Notes: generated from the letters alone by a model not told the origin. A DNA stretch of 64,000 bases from Roseimaritima multifibrata (GCF_007741495.1 NZ_CP036262.1:1612001-1676000); one strand, 5' to 3'; counted from the stretch's first letter, positions 1 through 10,450 are shown. Numbers and translations: made by a program.

Positions 1-3000
1 AATCGCTGGGAAGATAATGCGTCCGGTGTTCGGGTCTGCCAACCGGTTTGCATCGGCTGGCGTATCGGTTGATAGCGATCCCGCGGCGATGAACAACGCA
101 CTGTCTAGGGTGTTCGTCGTCTGGTCTCCAATCACAAATTTGATCGAGTAAGCCCGTGAAGGAACCAGGGCGACGGGGCCAAGGTCGGTTTCCGCACTGC
201 TGAGGTTGAGGACTTGGGTGAATCCGTCAAAACCGAATTCACGCAAGAACTGACCGCCATCGGACGGGCTGTTGTCAGTGTACTGAGCCGAACCGACAGG
301 ATAGTTGGCGCTGTCGATCGGGTTTCCACCCTTAACCGCTAGGTTGTAGGTGATCGTCGATGAGAGGTCGGTCAGCAGGATGGCGATCTGGTCAACGGGG
401 TTCGCACCTGCATCGTTGCGATACTCTTCGGAAGCAAAGACCACTTGCATGTTTAGTGGCAATGCGGTGGTGCCATCGTAAACGAATTCGAATTCAAGCG
501 AAGACGAATCGACGGTGGTGATGGCGGCTGCTGCATCCAGGTCCGCGTCGCCCACACCTGTGGCAGTGGTCGAACGCTGACCGCTGATGTTCGGGCCGTT
601 CACTCCACCGATTCCGCCGGTTGAAATGACAACGCCGCTATCGATCCCAAGGGTGTATTCACCGCCAGAGAACAATCCTGTTCCGCTGCCGCTGTACTGA
701 TCGTTTCCGTTTAGGGTGATTCCTGGCCCGGCAAGCGATTCCGCCAATTCCGCGGCGGTTCCCGTACTAGTAACGTCCACCGCTTCGATATCTACGGTGT
801 TGAAGTCGCCTTGGACAGGACCGACCAATTCGATGCGATTGTCGCGTGAACTATTGTCCTGCGGGATCGCACTGACTTTGAAATTCGCTTGGACACTGGA
901 GTTGTTGATCGCTTGGCGAATCGCCTGAGCGATTTCGTAGTCCGCGTCAGCGGTTGTGAACGGTACCGGGATGCTACCGAGCGAGACGCTTCCCGAATCG
1001 TTGAATTCAAAGCGAACCGTGGTGGCTCCATCGCCCAGTTCAAAGAAGTCGCCATCCTGCAGGATGCGTCCTTCAGGGGCAAGCAAGCTGGTCGCGTTGG
1101 CAACCAACCGGGCGTTGGTGTCAAAGGTGCGGTCCAGCGTATGAACGCTGGTGAACCCACTGGTGGAGCTGGAGGAATAATCAGCACCTTGGCGGATTTC
1201 CAACTGGTACTCGCCCGAGAGGACTGAGCTGGTCGATCCGACGAAATTGAAGTCCGTCTGGCCTGGCGAAGCATTGGCAATCCGTTCACCACGTTCTGCA
1301 AAGCCGATCACGAAATCGTCCATCGACAGGTGCGGTGTCGTGTTTCCCGCCGAGCCTGTAGTACTTGTCGCGACAAAACGCAGGCGGATGTTGTCTTGCC
1401 CAACAACCGAATCAAGGGAAATTCGGGCTTGGCGGAACTGACTGTTCTGGTAGGCGTTTTGGAAATTGAAGCTCAGCTCGGTCGAACCGCTGTCGGTGTC
1501 CGCAAAAACCTGTAAATCGGTAGGGTTGAAGCCATCTTTGTAGTAATTGAAGTACAGGAATGGTTCATCCGCAGCGCTGTAGCCACCAAGGTTGAAGGCG
1601 TTGGTTTCAAACGTGGACGATCCCGCGGAAGTCGGCGTGTAGTGAAGGCTTTCGTTTCCAAGAGCACCACCTTGGAAGGCGTGTCCCTCTGCCGAAACAT
1701 TGATCGAATACAACAGATTGTCCGGCAAACCGGCACCGGTGAATTGTCCCGTGGTCCCGTTATACGCAAGGTCGGTCAGGCCGACGGCGAACGTGTAGGT
1801 TCCAGCGGGCACATCGATGCTGATAAACGGATCGCGGCTGGAATCACTGCCGCCCTGACCTATATTCTGGCTGACGCCGCTGTTGCTGGCGACGACCGTC
1901 CCTGCTGCGTCCAGCAGAACAAGCCGCAGGTCGGCAGGTAAGACTGGATCGTCCTCCTCGTCTTGCGTAAATCCGTTCGAAACCTCATCGACGTCGATAA
2001 TGATTTGCCCGGGATTGTCCATCGTGAAGCGATAACCGTCGATCGTGCCGTTGCCGGTTGCCGCAACTTTGATCCAAGGGATCGTTACCGATGTGTTGCT
2101 GAAAGTATCGCCGACATCCCCGCTGTAACGCAGGTTCCAGAGTGGATTGGCATCCAGATTTTGGGCAGCCGTTCGGGCGGGGCCATTCCCTTCGATTTCG
2201 TTGATGACACGGATCCCCGGAGCGTTGTCCGTGGTCGTATTGTCAAACAGATCTGAATCACCGTGCCCGCCGTTTTCGCTGCGACGGGAGTCGATCGTCC
2301 AGTTAGCTGGAAGCGTATCACGCGGGATCAAAACAGGGATCGCAGGTGCTTCGGCTGTATGAGCCCCTGTGACTTCCAGTTGGTCGTCGGCGATTCGTGC
2401 CACACTTGGCAGTGGTTCGCGGCGAAGTTCCGGATTCGTTGTGAATTCGGAGGGGGTTTGTCCATCGCTTAAGACAGCAACGTAGTAGACACCCGAGGTC
2501 GGGATCGATACCGGGCCGATGAATGGATCGGCCGTGCCGAAGCTTCCACGGTCAAACAGGTCGGCACTTTCGGTCGATTGCGAAATCGATTGGTCTTCGC
2601 CGATGTTGCCATCTTCGCTCCACAGAATCAGCTGAGCACGTTCGCGATTGAACACACTGTCTATTTCGCCGTCGGGATCCCAAAAGACTGCCAAGCTGGT
2701 GTCTGGACGTGAAAGTCCATCTGCGTAATCGACATCAAAGACCGTCGAGAAGTACTGCTGGGGACTGGTCTCGTTCGGTAGGTTGGTAAAGTCGGCGTAG
2801 AATTTATAGAAATCGACATCCGAACTGTTCGACAATGAACCGCCCACGCTAAGCGATACATCGTCGGTGTTCAGCAGGTTTCCGATGTACTGTGGGCGCT
2901 CAGCGGTGGAGTCAAGCCCGACCGTGATGGAATCGTTCGAGTTTCTTGAACCACCCGATTCTTCATTTTCTTGAGCGTCCCCAAGCAGCGGCGAATCAAG

Positions 3001-6000
3001 CATCAATCCACGCATGTGGATGGCGTTGTTCGCATAGCGGATGTCGGCATAACGCACGACCGAACCGCCAAATTCTTGGTCTTCACGCAAGCGTACTTGA
3101 ACGCTGTAGGCACCTTCGGTTGTCCCCGCGAAGGTGTCATCGGGGTTGACGCTGGCACTGCGGATTCGGAAGGAGTAAGCCGATCGGCTGCCACTGGCAC
3201 CCGGCAAGGTGACACGGAAGCCTGCATCGCGGACGTTGGTCGTCCCGTAATCGTTGTACTGCCCTTTGGAACCCAGGTCTTGGAATTCCGTGATCCCGCT
3301 AGCCAGCGATCCAACGCGTCCGTCGACCAACGAACTGGCCGTTAGGATTCCGCTGGGGTCAAAGACCTCGCCGGTGCTGTTGTCACTGCGGGCCAATAGG
3401 TTGCCGCTGGAATCGAGCAGTTCGATAACCGTATCGAGGGCAAACGCCGTTTGATCGACGTCGATCCAAACGGCTGTCCCCGCTTCGCCGGTGAAACTGT
3501 AGACATCGACGTCCCCTGGGTTGGCCAAATAACCGTGGACCGAGAATCCAAGCCGTAGGTTTTCATCGCCAGAGTAGAAGTCGGGAGCAAGGTCACCGAG
3601 GACTTGTGCTGAATTCGGTGAGCCATTGGTGCCGACCGATTCGACGGTAGCAAGTTCCAGTTCCAGAACCGTTTCGACGTTGCGGTCATTGCTGAATTCA
3701 TCCAGCAAAATGCCTCGCCAATCATTCGATTCTGCTCGGCTACCAAGGTCGTCGTTGTTGGTGTCGGTCTGTGGCGTGCCATCGGGTTTGACACCCGCAC
3801 CGATCGTATCGTCGGCAAGGCTGGTCAGAACCACAGGGAACCCAGGTTGACCAATGATCTGTAGGGTCCCCCCGATGCGATCATTGATGTCGGTGGCCGT
3901 GCCGAATGCGGTCAGCCCGGTGCCTGGTTCTGCATTGTAAGGAGAGGCGGCTCCCTGGAATTTGACGACCAAGCTTTCGTCAGGGTGACTTCGTAGCAAC
4001 AGTCCCCCTTCGGAGTGCATGTTGCCAACGCGAATCGTATCGTAGACGACATGCACAATGTCGGTGTCGTCCCAGATGCTTGCGGTTGTCAACGTCTCGC
4101 CACGGATTTCCATCCCGTTGATGCCGTTGTCATCCAAGCGGTTGTAACGAACAAGTGGACCGCTGTTATTATTCAGTTCGCTGTAGCGATCGCTCGTGCC
4201 GGTTTGCCGGCCGGTGTCACTCACCAGATCGGCGATGAAACTGTTGGCATCGATGTCGATCACGCTACCGCCATTGCTGATAAACGTGTTGCCAACGATC
4301 GTCGGTTGGCTGCCGCGGACAAAAATGGTTGCTGGCGTGTTTGCCAAACGACCGAATCGTCCCGTAGGACCTTGGCCGCCTTGACCGTCCGCGTTTTGTT
4401 CAAACGTGGTCTCGGTGATCCGCCCGGTGCCCTGTTGCAGTTCAATCGCGTTAAAGGCTTTGGTGGTACCACCGATCGAAGTCAGGCCGCCACCAAAAGC
4501 GACGACTGCATTGTCCAAACTTAGATGGGCATTGGGGCCTACATAGATACCACCCCAGTTGCCTGGCTGAGCGTCGTTAACAGGACTGCCGTTGTTGTTC
4601 GTGTCACTGGTTCCGCCGGTCCCATAACGGTCGTCGCTAATGCTGGTAAAGACGACTTCTTGGCCAGGAAGTCCTTCGGCCAAAACCTGGGTCCCTTGTC
4701 CCAGTTCGATCCGAGAACCAGCCAGTTTCATGACCAAGCCTGGGTCAAAGACAAGGCTTGCATCCAGGCGTGCCCGAGTCCCGGTGCGGGTGTCGTCAAG
4801 GACGCCGTCGGTTGTCGATCCATCGTCGAAGAAAGTCGTGGAAGTGCCATCGATCTCTTCGATCAGAGAGTAAACGAAAGGACCGGCACCCGTTACTTCG
4901 GCGCGATAGATACGTCGAGTCCGGTAGCCCTCGGCCACGGTCGGTAGCGTCGCAAGGGCGATTGCATTGTTCGTCCCCGCGACGACAACGCTGGTCGTTT
5001 CGACAGACGCCAGGCTTTCGAATCCGTTGGCATCGACAAACGTAACGCGATAGGCGTATTCGCCATCGCTGAGCGTACCACCGACGGTGGCCGCTCCACT
5101 GACATTGGTTACATCGGGCGAGATTCCATCGGTCAGCGGGCCACCAGGGGTGCCGCGAAGCAATAGATTTTCGCTGAGGATGTGAACGACGTCGATATCA
5201 TCCAGACGTCCGGCGAGCGATAGATCGCCGGTGTCGCGACCCGCGACCGTATCGATTTTGATAAACAGTCCATTCAAACTGTTGTCAACCAATACGTTGC
5301 TATGGATATCGGGACCGACGCGATCGTAGTCGCTGGTGAAGGTCCCCTCTTGCTGGAATCGAGGCGCTTGATAGCTGGTTTCCTCGAAACTGTTTGGTGC
5401 GGCACTCATCGCGGCACCGGAGCTGTTCGTGATTTCGTTGAACGTGATCGTCGGACGCATGTTGACGATCTCGATCGGGCTGACCGAAGACTGGAAGCCG
5501 TTGATGTTGACGTTGGCGCCACCGCCGTAGCGGATGTCTGCATGGTTCACCCACTGCAGGAAAATGCCTTCGTCTTCTAGGTTCAGGCGGCCACTAGCAT
5601 CGTCGAAGTCGGCGCGGAAAACCAAACCACCCCAGTTCCCATTGGAGGGAGCAGGAGCGTTGCTGGGAACCGACTGGCCTGCGGTCCGGTCGCGTGTGCT
5701 GGTAAAGATAACGTCGCCGTCGTCACCGATGACCGCGCCAGTGGAATCCAACAAGCGAGGCGTTCCAAGAACCTGCAACGCACCGCTACTACGGTCGACC
5801 AGCAGGTCGGTGCTGCCGACACTGACGTAGGAATTGCGGAAGCGGAAGACGGCTCCGGCGTCGATCATCGTGGTCACGTCGCGTGGCACGACCATCGCTA
5901 GACCATCTTCCAGAACCCCACCGCCACTTTCGGGAAGCCCAAACTCATAGGCAAAGTTATCGGCTTCGGTCGCTAGCGATTGATCGTTTCCGCCGTTGCC

Positions 6001-9000
6001 GACGATCCGGACAATGTCCCCTGCTTCGGTAGCACCGAACGCGTTGGCAACGTTGGGATCACTGATGTTGTTAAACGGATTCGCCAAAGTCCCGTCCGCA
6101 CTTGGGCCCGCAAGTTTGTCGACAAAGATCGTTTTGCCATGAACGGTCGCTCCGTTGAAATTACCGGAAAGGTCGATTTCTCGCTCATTGAATAGCGTGA
6201 CAACCGATCCGCTGTAGGTGCTGGTAACGCCCGTCGCCAGTTGATTCTGGACAAGGGTTTGAGCAACGCGTTGGCTTAACGATTCCGCGGAATCGGCAAG
6301 GCTATAGGAAATGGGAATGTAGCGGTTGTCGCCAGTGGTACCCTGCAGCACAAACTGGAAGGTCCGTTCCGCTCCGTTTCCGCCAAGGATTCGAATCGTC
6401 GATCCGTTGGCGATTCCCGATCCGTCGACCGTAAACTCCAACTGTCGTTGAAGAGGGCGTGATTGGAACCAATAGTTAAACGCCCCGCCTGGGGTTCCAT
6501 CGCCGTCACCATCGATTCGGACTCCTGGGACCAAGTCCCGGTCACTATCCAAGTCGCGGAGGACGTCCACTTCGTCGACTTGGGCTTCGAATACCAACTG
6601 CAAGTCGTACTTCCCTTGGGAACTACCACCAAAGCCGCTGCCGGAAATCGTTGGGTCGTAGTGGTCGTTCCCACTTGCGGCCACGCCGATGTAATAAACC
6701 CCGCTGCCAAGGTCGGCGCGAATCAGTGAATCTTCGCTGAAGTAATCATCGTTTCGCGATAGTTCAACAACATCCCCACCGGTCAAGTTGACCGTGAAGG
6801 CACTTTGGTTGAACGCACCGATATCGGTGGTTGCATCCCCTTTGACAAGCGTTGCCGTCAGCAATGACGAAGCGAATGGATCGTTGTTGATCGCATCCAA
6901 CAAGTCTTGGACCGGGACGGCAGGCAGATTGCTGGCGGTGTTTTGCCGAGGGAATTCTACTCGGAATGAGTTCACGCCGGTGGGGATAACATCCACACTG
7001 GAATCGCCAAACGCGCGGTTGACCGCGACGAATTGAACCTGAGTACTGTTGCCCAGTTTGCCTGGCGCGATCGCTTCAAATTCGACCGATAGATCGACTC
7101 CGGCACCAAAATCGGTGAGGGCTTTTGCTTGGTGCTGTTGATAAAGGGTGAGCGTCGAATCAAGCAGGCTGCTGTCGACCAAGCGTTCCGCGAAAATTTC
7201 GGCAGACAGTTGGCCAACCTTGTCTTCGTCATCCAGATCAACCTGGAAACGGTACAGGTCGACATCCTGGCTATCCAGGTTGTAGAGATACTGTCCGTGA
7301 AGAACGTCGTAGTTGCCCGGGAAAATCGGTTCTAAAGGCCGGTCGTCTGCCGTCTGTAAATCGTTTGCTGAATTGAGCAGGTTCTGATTGATGCTGCTGT
7401 TGATGAACTGAGGTGCCAGGGTCAACAGTGTGGACGCAGGCAGTTCGGGGGTTCGTTCCAGCCCCAAGACGATTCCGATTCCGGCCATCACGGTCCGGAA
7501 GAAATCTTCGCCGTACTGATCCTGCCAGGCACGCTGCGATTCCAGCACCAGGGCGCTACTGGTAAAAGTTGGGTCGACGCGAGCCGCGAAATTCAGGCTC
7601 GATTGAAGGATATCATTGGGCCCTGTCAGCGAGGAAATATTCCCCATCAAGAACGAGACGCCTTGGTCGGCGGTCTCGGTGAACTGGACGCCGATGTTGG
7701 TGCCCCAAAGCTCCAAAGCCTCACGCACGCGGGTCTGCTGCCGGGAGGTCATTTCCGTTCCGGCAATCGTGACGCCAGGATTGAAATGGTAGGGGATGGT
7801 TGTGATCCCAGCGGTCGTGTCCGCACCAAACAGTTCGCTGTAATGCTGAACGAATCCAAGTCCAGCGGAATCTTCAAGGTCGCGGTGGCCAGGATCGGTG
7901 CTGCCGCCAAGCTGGTCTAATAAGAATGCCTGTGCGTCGATCGATTCCGATAGGATCAGGCTGGTGCGGGACTGTGAACCGCCACCTAAAACCCCAACGT
8001 CATAAGCCGAATTGAAAGTGTCCCCGGCGGCTACCATCTGCAACGCAGGTGCTAGTTCCAGGCCGGCTCCCGCTGGTGCCGACGCATTCCCGTTGATGAT
8101 TACCTTCAGCAACAGATTGACGTCGCTTGCCAGTGCCGCGGTGCGGATGTCTTCGGCGGTGGCCACACCACTGCCGAGGTCAAAGACGACTTCGCGACCA
8201 TTTTCAACACGAGCCGTTACGCCCGGGGTAAGCGAACGTTCGAAACGAACGGTGATTCCGTTGCCTGCTTCCCCTTCTTCGATGGCGCGGAATTCGACGG
8301 CTACGGCGCCGTCGGTTTGCAGATCGGTCCGAGCGGCAGCTTGGATCGCTACGGTTGTCGGCTGGATGATCAGTTCGGTTCGGTCGTCAACCGCCGTTCC
8401 AATCCGCAATCGGAAGGTCCCACCGTCGATGGTGCCCGGACCGTAATCGTCCGACATTGCCAAATTGCTGATGTCGTCCGCAAACGTCAGGGTAGCGGTG
8501 TGACTGACGGGGTCGTATTGGACATCGGTTGGCAGGAAGAATTCGTCGTCGGTTGTGCGGACCGTCTCGCGGGTGTTCAGCAACTGGTAGAAGCGAGGGT
8601 TTTCCGCCGATCGCAAGGTCGGATCGCCACTTGCGTCGTCTTCGACAAACAATTCGTCTTCGTTGAAGTAGACGACGATTACATCGCGGCGCTGGGTCAG
8701 TGAACCGTCGGCTTCGCGAACCACTGGCTGAGGAACGACCGCTTCCACAAGCGCTCCCAGACGTAGTTCAAAATCAACCTGTTCTTTGCGTGCTCCCAAA
8801 TTGCCTGTCACCAACAATTCGCCAGGAGAGCCATCGGAACTGGTATTTCGCAATCCGACGATCCCTGCACTCGGATCATCAAAGGCGAAAACTTCAATTC
8901 GGTACTTATCATCGGGCAAAGCGCTGGGGAAGCTGACCAGCAATTCGTTGCCTGCGTCCGGATTGACCACGACCGAGCCATCCGGCAGGTCGACCATCAG

Positions 9001-9312
9001 GTCATCGCTGGTCCCCAATTGGTCGTCCGCGCCAGCGCGTGTGATCCGAACCGCATCGGTTGTTGAGGCATGGATCTGTTGGTCTTCATCGAAGCGGAAG
9101 GTCAACAGCCGGGGGGCAACGTCGCGAATCGATCCATCGACAAGCAGCGAGCCTTCGTTTGGCTGGATTCCAATCAATTGAGGCCCCGCCAGCAATTGAC
9201 GCTGTTCCAAAGTCTCGACCAAATGACGCCGCCGTGCGTCCTTTGAAGCGTTGCGAGGCTGATTCTTGCGAAAAGATGAGAGAATCGAACGATTCCGTTT
9301 TCGGGAGGCCAT
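1..9312 (-). CDS. Giant secreted multidomain surface protein, LEPR-XLL type (3' end beyond window)
   Basis: One uninterrupted minus-strand frame runs from ATG 9312 to the left edge (3104 codons, no stop). I checked the frame near 9300, 7500, 6600, 3000 and 60. The basic N-terminus is followed by ETLEQRQLLAG (residues 33-43), a LEPR-XLL-type motif that marks large exported planctomycete proteins. Residues about 500-625 resemble a metzincin protease fold, but the zinc motif has decayed to AGIGIVLGLER (610-620). NWGG-type turns near residues 1225 and 1584, and NDWRG near 1865, suggest parallel beta-helix segments. Residues about 1907-1974 (GDVDVYSFTG, then DTVIELLDSSGN) match a PPC domain. Residues about 2925-2985 (VVFASEEYRND) match a choice-of-anchor L domain. 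It is probably a cell-surface or extracellular structural/adhesive protein. The C-terminal anchor is not visible, and the exact function is unknown. Confidence 0.85.
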   Translation of the reverse strand, partial: MASRKRNRSILSSFRKNQPRNASKDARRRHLVETLEQRQLLAGPQLIGIQPNEGSLLVDGSIRDVAPRLLTFRFDEDQQIHASTTDAVRITRAGADDQLGTSDDLMVDLPDGSVVVNPDAGNELLVSFPSALPDDKYRIEVFAFDDPSAGIVGLRNTSSDGSPGELLVTGNLGARKEQVDFELRLGALVEAVVPQPVVREADGSLTQRRDVIVVYFNEDELFVEDDASGDPTLRSAENPRFYQLLNTRETVRTTDDEFFLPTDVQYDPVSHTATLTFADDISNLAMSDDYGPGTIDGGTFRLRIGTAVDDRTELIIQPTTVAIQAAARTDLQTDGAVAVEFRAIEEGEAGNGITVRFERSLTPGVTARVENGREVVFDLGSGVATAEDIRTAALASDVNLLLKVIINGNASAPAGAGLELAPALQMVAAGDTFNSAYDVGVLGGGSQSRTSLILSESIDAQAFLLDQLGGSTDPGHRDLEDSAGLGFVQHYSELFGADTTAGITTIPYHFNPGVTIAGTEMTSRQQTRVREALELWGTNIGVQFTETADQGVSFLMGNISSLTGPNDILQSSLNFAARVDPTFTSSALVLESQRAWQDQYGEDFFRTVMAGIGIVLGLERTPELPASTLLTLAPQFINSSINQNLLNSANDLQTADDRPLEPIFPGNYDVLHGQYLYNLDSQDVDLYRFQVDLDDEDKVGQLSAEIFAERLVDSSLLDSTLTLYQQHQAKALTDFGAGVDLSVEFEAIAPGKLGNSTQVQFVAVNRAFGDSSVDVIPTGVNSFRVEFPRQNTASNLPAVPVQDLLDAINNDPFASSLLTATLVKGDATTDIGAFNQSAFTVNLTGGDVVELSRNDDYFSEDSLIRADLGSGVYYIGVAASGNDHYDPTISGSGFGGSSQGKYDLQLVFEAQVDEVDVLRDLDSDRDLVPGVRIDGDGDGTPGGAFNYWFQSRPLQRQLEFTVDGSGIANGSTIRILGGNGAERTFQFVLQGTTGDNRYIPISYSLADSAESLSQRVAQTLVQNQLATGVTSTYSGSVVTLFNEREIDLSGNFNGATVHGKTIFVDKLAGPSADGTLANPFNNISDPNVANAFGATEAGDIVRIVGNGGNDQSLATEADNFAYEFGLPESGGGVLEDGLAMVVPRDVTTMIDAGAVFRFRNSYVSVGSTDLLVDRSSGALQVLGTPRLLDSTGAVIGDDGDVIFTSTRDRTAGQSVPSNAPAPSNGNWGGLVFRADFDDASGRLNLEDEGIFLQWVNHADIRYGGGANVNINGFQSSVSPIEIVNMRPTITFNEITNSSGAAMSAAPNSFEETSYQAPRFQQEGTFTSDYDRVGPDIHSNVLVDNSLNGLFIKIDTVAGRDTGDLSLAGRLDDIDVVHILSENLLLRGTPGGPLTDGISPDVTNVSGAATVGGTLSDGEYAYRVTFVDANGFESLASVETTSVVVAGTNNAIALATLPTVAEGYRTRRIYRAEVTGAGPFVYSLIEEIDGTSTTFFDDGSTTDGVLDDTRTGTRARLDASLVFDPGLVMKLAGSRIELGQGTQVLAEGLPGQEVVFTSISDDRYGTGGTSDTNNNGSPVNDAQPGNWGGIYVGPNAHLSLDNAVVAFGGGLTSIGGTTKAFNAIELQQGTGRITETTFEQNADGQGGQGPTGRFGRLANTPATIFVRGSQPTIVGNTFISNGGSVIDIDANSFIADLVSDTGRQTGTSDRYSELNNNSGPLVRYNRLDDNGINGMEIRGETLTTASIWDDTDIVHVVYDTIRVGNMHSEGGLLLRSHPDESLVVKFQGAASPYNAEPGTGLTAFGTATDINDRIGGTLQIIGQPGFPVVLTSLADDTIGAGVKPDGTPQTDTNNDDLGSRAESNDWRGILLDEFSNDRNVETVLELELATVESVGTNGSPNSAQVLGDLAPDFYSGDENLRLGFSVHGYLANPGDVDVYSFTGEAGTAVWIDVDQTAFALDTVIELLDSSGNLLARSDNSTGEVFDPSGILTASSLVDGRVGSLASGITEFQDLGSKGQYNDYGTTNVRDAGFRVTLPGASGSRSAYSFRIRSASVNPDDTFAGTTEGAYSVQVRLREDQEFGGSVVRYADIRYANNAIHMRGLMLDSPLLGDAQENEESGGSRNSNDSITVGLDSTAERPQYIGNLLNTDDVSLSVGGSLSNSSDVDFYKFYADFTNLPNETSPQQYFSTVFDVDYADGLSRPDTSLAVFWDPDGEIDSVFNRERAQLILWSEDGNIGEDQSISQSTESADLFDRGSFGTADPFIGPVSIPTSGVYYVAVLSDGQTPSEFTTNPELRREPLPSVARIADDQLEVTGAHTAEAPAIPVLIPRDTLPANWTIDSRRSENGGHGDSDLFDNTTTDNAPGIRVINEIEGNGPARTAAQNLDANPLWNLRYSGDVGDTFSNTSVTIPWIKVAATGNGTIDGYRFTMDNPGQIIIDVDEVSNGFTQDEEDDPVLPADLRLVLLDAAGTVVASNSGVSQNIGQGGSDSSRDPFISIDVPAGTYTFAVGLTDLAYNGTTGQFTGAGLPDNLLYSINVSAEGHAFQGGALGNESLHYTPTSAGSSTFETNAFNLGGYSAADEPFLYFNYYKDGFNPTDLQVFADTDSGSTELSFNFQNAYQNSQFRQARISLDSVVGQDNIRLRFVATSTTGSAGNTTPHLSMDDFVIGFAERGERIANASPGQTDFNFVGSTSSVLSGEYQLEIRQGADYSSSSTSGFTSVHTLDRTFDTNARLVANATSLLAPEGRILQDGDFFELGDGATTVRFEFNDSGSVSLGSIPVPFTTADADYEIAQAIRQAINNSSVQANFKVSAIPQDNSSRDNRIELVGPVQGDFNTVDIEAVDVTSTGTAAELAESLAGPGITLNGNDQYSGSGTGLFSGGEYTLGIDSGVVISTGGIGGVNGPNISGQRSTTATGVGDADLDAAAAITTVDSSSLEFEFVYDGTTALPLNMQVVFASEEYRNDAGANPVDQIAILLTDLSSTITYNLAVKGGNPIDSANYPVGSAQYTDNSPSDGGQFLREFGFDGFTQVLNLSSAETDLGPVALVPSRAYSIKFVIGDQTTNTLDSALFIAAGSLSTDTPADANRLADPNTGRIIFPAI

Positions 9313-9781
9313 TAACCAAACCTTACGTAGCGTTATTCGGCCCGCGATCGTGAAAGCGACCGGCGGGAACAATGATCTTGGTGGATATGCAATTGGCGTG
9401 ACAGACTCGTCGCCGATGTAAGCAGCAGTCGAGTATAGTTGGGGGGCGCAAACCCGCAAATTTCCATAATTTTTAATGCATGGATCTCTACTGGTTTGCT
9501 TTCCAGGATGCCGTTTGTGCCGGTCGTAGTAACTGCCCAGCTCGTTGGCATCCCCTCCCTAGGGGGTCCGCTCGGTAGAGGGGACTTTCGGGGGGGCTTT
9601 ATTATCACGTGGAGGTTTCGATGCGCCCCACTGGCAGAAAGTTCCCCACACCACCCCGGTAATCCGCATCGCCAGGATGATCGTTACAGTCTGTATCAAT
9701 CTTGACGCGGTGACTTGACTTTTTTAGGAATTAAACGATTGTTTAAAACAACTGTTTAGTTCCTTTTGGTCGTTGGATTGC
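9313..9781. other. Divergent spacer between the giant surface gene and the tetR operon
   Basis: This 469-bp spacer separates two divergent transcription units and must hold both promoters. On the plus strand, TTGACG (9702-9707) and TTGACT (9715-9720) are candidate -35 boxes just ahead of the paired palindromes annotated at 9731-9757. A G-rich and C-rich stretch at 9555-9600 has no clear function. I see no gene, only very short open frames, and no convincing promoter for the minus-strand gene. Confidence 0.5.
9731..9757. promoter_or_regulatory. Two AAAC-N4-GTTT palindromes, probable TetR operator
   Basis: Two copies of AAAC-N4-GTTT lie at 9733-9744 and 9746-9757, with centres 13 bp apart. The first extends to a 16-bp palindrome, TTAAACGATTGTTTAA (9731-9746). 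They sit 25-50 bp ahead of the tetR ATG and overlap the expected -10 region of promoters starting at TTGACG (9702) or TTGACT (9715). Paired palindromes inside the promoter of a TetR gene are the usual arrangement for autorepression. That the encoded regulator binds here is an inference. Confidence 0.6.
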
Positions 9782-10450
9782 ATGGCTCAGCCCGTTCCCG
9801 AAGACGATACGCGCCGGCGCATTCTTGATGCGGCAGGGCCTATCTTTGCCCAGATGGGGTTCAGCAAAGCGACTGTCCGCGATATTTGCTCGGCCGCTAA
9901 GGTGAATGTCGCCAGCGTTGGTTATCATTTTGGAGACAAGATGGGGCTTTACCTGAGCCTGGTGCGTCAGATTCGCAAGGCCCGCGAAGCCGCCTTTCCG
10001 ATGCCCGAATTAGAGGGGACTGCCGAGCAGCACCTCTACCAGCAGGTCTATCTTCTTCTGCAGAGAATGCAGTCGGGGGATTGCAGTGGGTGGGAAGCCC
10101 AGTTGATGATGCGTGAAATGCAGAATCCGACCGAGGCCTTTCGGGAGATGGTCGAAGAGTATTTTCGGCCTCTTTTTGAACGAATTCAGCAGACCGCCGC
10201 GGAAATCCTCCAGGCCCCGGTCGCCCCTCATCAACTAGAGCAGATCGCCCTAAGTATTGTTGGCCAATGCTTTCATTTTCGAGTCAGCGAAAAAACGATT
10301 CAGCAGCTGATTCCGGCGCCTCGTTTGTCAGCACATTACGGGCTTGAGGATCTGGCCTGCCATGTTTCGGCGTTCACGTTGGCTTCGCTAACCAGTGCTT
10401 CTTATAACGAATGTTTGTCAAGGTTCCACGAGAGTTCTTGCCATGAGTGA
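9782..10450 (+). CDS. TetR-family transcriptional regulator (CecR/YbiH-like)
   Basis: This is a 222-residue repressor. The N-terminal helix-turn-helix is clear: RRRILDAAGPIFAQMGFSKA, then VRDICSAAKVNVASVGYHFGDK. The long C-terminal ligand domain, with SGWEAQLMMREMQNPTEAF and a VGQCFHFRVS-like segment, resembles the DUF1956 (CerR/CecR) domain. In enterobacteria such a regulator controls an HlyD adaptor plus exporter, and here it overlaps an HlyD gene by 8 nt (ATGAGTGA junction). I chose ATG 9782; a TTG three codons upstream (9773) is possible. It probably represses the adaptor-RND pump operon and itself through the palindromes at 9731-9757, and is released by an unknown ligand. Confidence 0.85.
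   Translation: MAQPVPEDDTRRRILDAAGPIFAQMGFSKATVRDICSAAKVNVASVGYHFGDKMGLYLSLVRQIRKAREAAFPMPELEGTAEQHLYQQVYLLLQRMQSGDCSGWEAQLMMREMQNPTEAFREMVEEYFRPLFERIQQTAAEILQAPVAPHQLEQIALSIVGQCFHFRVSEKTIQQLIPAPRLSAHYGLEDLACHVSAFTLASLTSASYNECLSRFHESSCHE

Noticed and set aside
9600-9660. Short 13-codon frame preceded by GGAGG upstream of tetR
   Set aside because: The site looks usable, but the peptide is too short to support as a gene and no attenuator structure follows.
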